Below, in pieces: positions 63,001 through 64,000 of a DNA stretch of 64,000 nucleotides. The notes under the pieces are model-generated. The model saw nothing but the letters and a program-made list of their open reading frames with translations, did no database searches and was not told where the DNA came from. Position 1 is the stretch's first letter; the number at the start of each line of letters is the position of its first letter. The DNA comes from Phycomyces blakesleeanus NRRL 1555(-). Its lineage: Eukaryota; Mucoromycota; Mucoromycetes; Mucorales; Phycomycetaceae. The translations under genes were made by a program, and so were the position numbers. The DNA lies in contig NW_017265136.1 in NCBI RefSeq assembly GCF_001638985.1, forward strand, positions 434,001-498,000, given 5' to 3'.

Positions 63001-64000
63001 CTTCCAAGACTGAGTCGAAGACCGAGTCCAACGAGCATTTGGATTCTTACTTCAGCAAGATCACCGACACTGTCAAGAACCAATTGACTGCTGTCAAGAC
63101 TGCTGTTTCTGAGAATGCCTTCCAGGACAAGACCACTTTTGAAGAGTCTATCAAGAAGACCGAGACCAAGTTGCAAGAGGATATTACTACTGAGACAGAG
63201 GTTGTTAAAACCGAGGCTAAGAAGCAAAGCTTAGCTGAAACGTTTGGAAAAGCTGTATTAGGCTCTGCTGTAGTAGCTGCTGGTGTACTTGGTGCCGTTG
63301 CTTTGAATAAAAAGCATGAACAGAAGAAGGCAGCTGAAATTAAGAAGCAAAAAGAGACAGAGGTTAAAGAAGTTGTCACATTTGAGACCACCGAGACTGT
63401 CATCGAGAACACAAGAACAGAAATCACCAAGTGGTTCTCCACTATGACAACTCAAGTTGTAACCAAATCGGAGACCAAGAAAACCGAAGAAGTTACCGTT
63501 GTCGTGAAGAACTACCGCAATGAATTGACCGTTATCGTTGAACGTGCACGAAAGGAGGGTGTCAAGCACTGTACTTCTAAGAAAGAGCGTAAGCAGTACC
63601 TCGAGCAATTAGTCATCATTGAGCGTCTTGCTGCTACTCAGACTACCGAAGTTGAGAAGGTTGCAATTCAGGCAATTGAAGAAGATACCGACGTTAAGTC
63701 TAAGATCGAAACCCTTGTCAAGAGCACAACTGAAAAGATCAACGAACGTTTCGATGAGCTCAAATCGAAAGTTACCTTCTCTTCAGTTGTTCACGCCGAA
63801 GAAGTCGTAGAGAAGACCAAGAAAGCTGCATCCGCTGTTGAAGCTAAGCGCGTAGCTGCTACTGGCTGGTTCTCCAGACTCACTGAGACCATCAACTCTC
63901 GTATCCAGGAGGGAGGTGACAATGTCAAGGAGGATATTGCCAAGATCACCGAGAAGGCTGAAGAGGAGATCAGCACCGTATTGAAGGAGGAAGATGAGGA
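42063..64000 (+). CDS. Giant beta-trefoil / helical-repeat protein (3' end outside window)
   Basis: I do not recognise a named family for the whole protein. Sixteen exons join without a frame break: 42063-42276, 42492-42845, 42906-43625, 43714-43953, 44021-44269, 44339-44848, 44917-47463, 47532-48050, 48125-53160, 53228-55244, 55296-56813, 56880-58298, 58360-59775, 59834-61267, 61323-62720 and 62776 to the window end. That is about 6,940 codons and still open. Residues 1 to ~1860 form about ten beta-trefoil domains; the rest is helical and Thr/Lys/Glu/Val-rich, with about 31 Trp-anchored modules and ten short hydrophobic segments. The N-terminus (MSSSTFPEGWFF) is no signal peptide, so it should be cytoplasmic. 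Codon bias suggests high expression. A scaffolding or cross-linking role is inference only. Confidence 0.85.
42078..48340 (+). other. Array of ~10 beta-trefoil (ricin-B-like fold) domains
   Basis: Each domain of about 150-180 aa opens with a [FWY]P-x2-[WF]F[FI][IV][KR] strand: about 42078, 42971, 43435, 44072, 44668, 45283, 45850, 46711, 47272 and 47862. Each then has a QLW-x-Y..G.L.N..[ST] strand, a QxW...DGxI strand and an end such as RWEFVQPV or FSVPVFG. This threefold pattern of QxW-type strands is the beta-trefoil signature. Sugar-binding residues could not be assigned, so glycan binding is not implied; the fold is also used by cytoplasmic actin-binding proteins such as fascin. Domains 7 and 8 are separated by an acidic Glu tract (46490-46560). 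A Thr run (47805-47845) precedes domain 10. Confidence 0.75.
46490..46560 (+). repeat. Acidic Glu tract between beta-trefoils 7 and 8
   Basis: GAA/GAG repeats encode a run of about a dozen nearly consecutive Glu residues inside the giant protein. It is probably a flexible linker. Confidence 0.85.
55296..64000 (+). repeat. Tandem ~1.4-kb single-exon units
   Basis: Six consecutive exons (55296, 56880, 58360, 59834, 61323 and 62776 onward) each encode one ~470-aa unit. A full unit has module a (GWYSNLTTKL or similar), a short hydrophobic segment, module b (KWFSTMTTQV) and module c (GWFSRLTETINSRIQEGGDN). Each starts just after a phase-1 intron at the DG/VKRTEK junction. The first unit (55296) has a diverged a-module. 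The last is cut by the window end. Period between the last two copies is 1,453 bp. Confidence 0.9.
61268..61322 (+). repeat. Intron duplicated exactly at 62721-62775
   Basis: The 55-bp intron starting GTAAATATTAA and ending TGTTTTATAG is identical at both places, including the length of its nine-T run. Neutral intron sequence this similar points to very recent duplication or conversion. Confidence 0.93.

Larger units (their letters stand above)
48700..64000 (+). repeat. ~31 copies of a Trp-anchored helical module
   Basis: The module consensus, read by eye, is W[FLY]xxLTxx[IV]xxR, then xxGGxNVxEDI, then about 15 residues of amphipathic helix. Clear copies begin near 48715, 49150, 49610, 50250, 50740, 51225, 51835, 52270, 52765, 53310, 53800, 54270, 54717, 55365, 56035 and 56467. 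Three more copies follow in each later ~1.4-kb unit. The spacing is 120-180 residues. The segment between copies is predicted helical, often with a second QxxxVxxV-type helix. No Pfam family is recognised. Confidence 0.75.

Noticed and set aside
55296..64000. CRISPR or satellite array suggested by regular repetition
   Set aside because: The units are ~1.4-kb protein-coding exons with introns in a eukaryote, not short repeat-spacer arrays.

Overview
This window is nuclear DNA of a filamentous fungus, most likely an early-diverging Mucoromycota member of Mucorales type. The basis is dense short spliceosomal introns (usually 50-150 bp, GTAAGT/GTATGT donors), very AT-rich intergenic and intron DNA full of (TA)n and (CA)n tracts, fungal forms of the conserved genes (Rpn2, Pre3, PMP47-type carrier, Apa1/2, Utp14, Dbp2 with its long 3' intron, a delta-12 desaturase) and a fungal Tc1-like transposon. 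I cannot name the species.

Layout. 2.4-6.7 kb: RPN2 (+), proteasome lid/base scaffold. 6.85-7.3 kb: hairpin-rich, MITE-like DNA. 7.75-8.8 kb: unidentified spliced gene (+). 8.9-10.2 kb: a structurally complete Tc1/mariner element. 10.7-12.0 kb: PRE3 (-), proteasome beta1. 12.6-14.2 kb: PMP47-type peroxisomal carrier (-). 15.6-16.8 kb: Rbd2-like rhomboid protease (+). 17.0-18.4 kb: Ap4A phosphorylase (-). 18.4-24.0 kb: gene-poor, with a GC-richer island near 21 kb that may be a coding relic. 24.0-25.5 kb: delta-12 fatty acid desaturase (+). 27.6-30.8 kb: UTP14 (+). 31.1-35.2 kb: C1-RhoGAP (-). 35.8-38.5 kb: DBP2 (-) with a 521-bp intron at the position known to be conserved. 39.0-40.8 kb: SLC49-like MFS transporter (+), divergent from DBP2.

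42.06 kb to the window end is one enormous gene (+). Sixteen exons can be joined without a break, giving at least about 6,940 codons, and it is still open at base 64000. Its first ~1,860 residues form about ten beta-trefoil domains. The remainder is about 31 copies of a Trp-anchored helical module, punctuated by ten short Ala/Gly/Val-rich hydrophobic segments. The 3' part consists of ~1.4-kb single-exon units in tandem, the last ones nearly identical even in the introns and visibly mosaic. I know of no named family for the helical module, so this is the best candidate for an undescribed system here.

The conserved genes are ordinary housekeeping genes (proteolysis, peroxisome transport, nucleotide turnover, ribosome biogenesis, lipid desaturation, GTPase signalling) and show no operon-like logic. 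Another unusual feature is a set of five GC-AG introns, three of them in the carrier gene.
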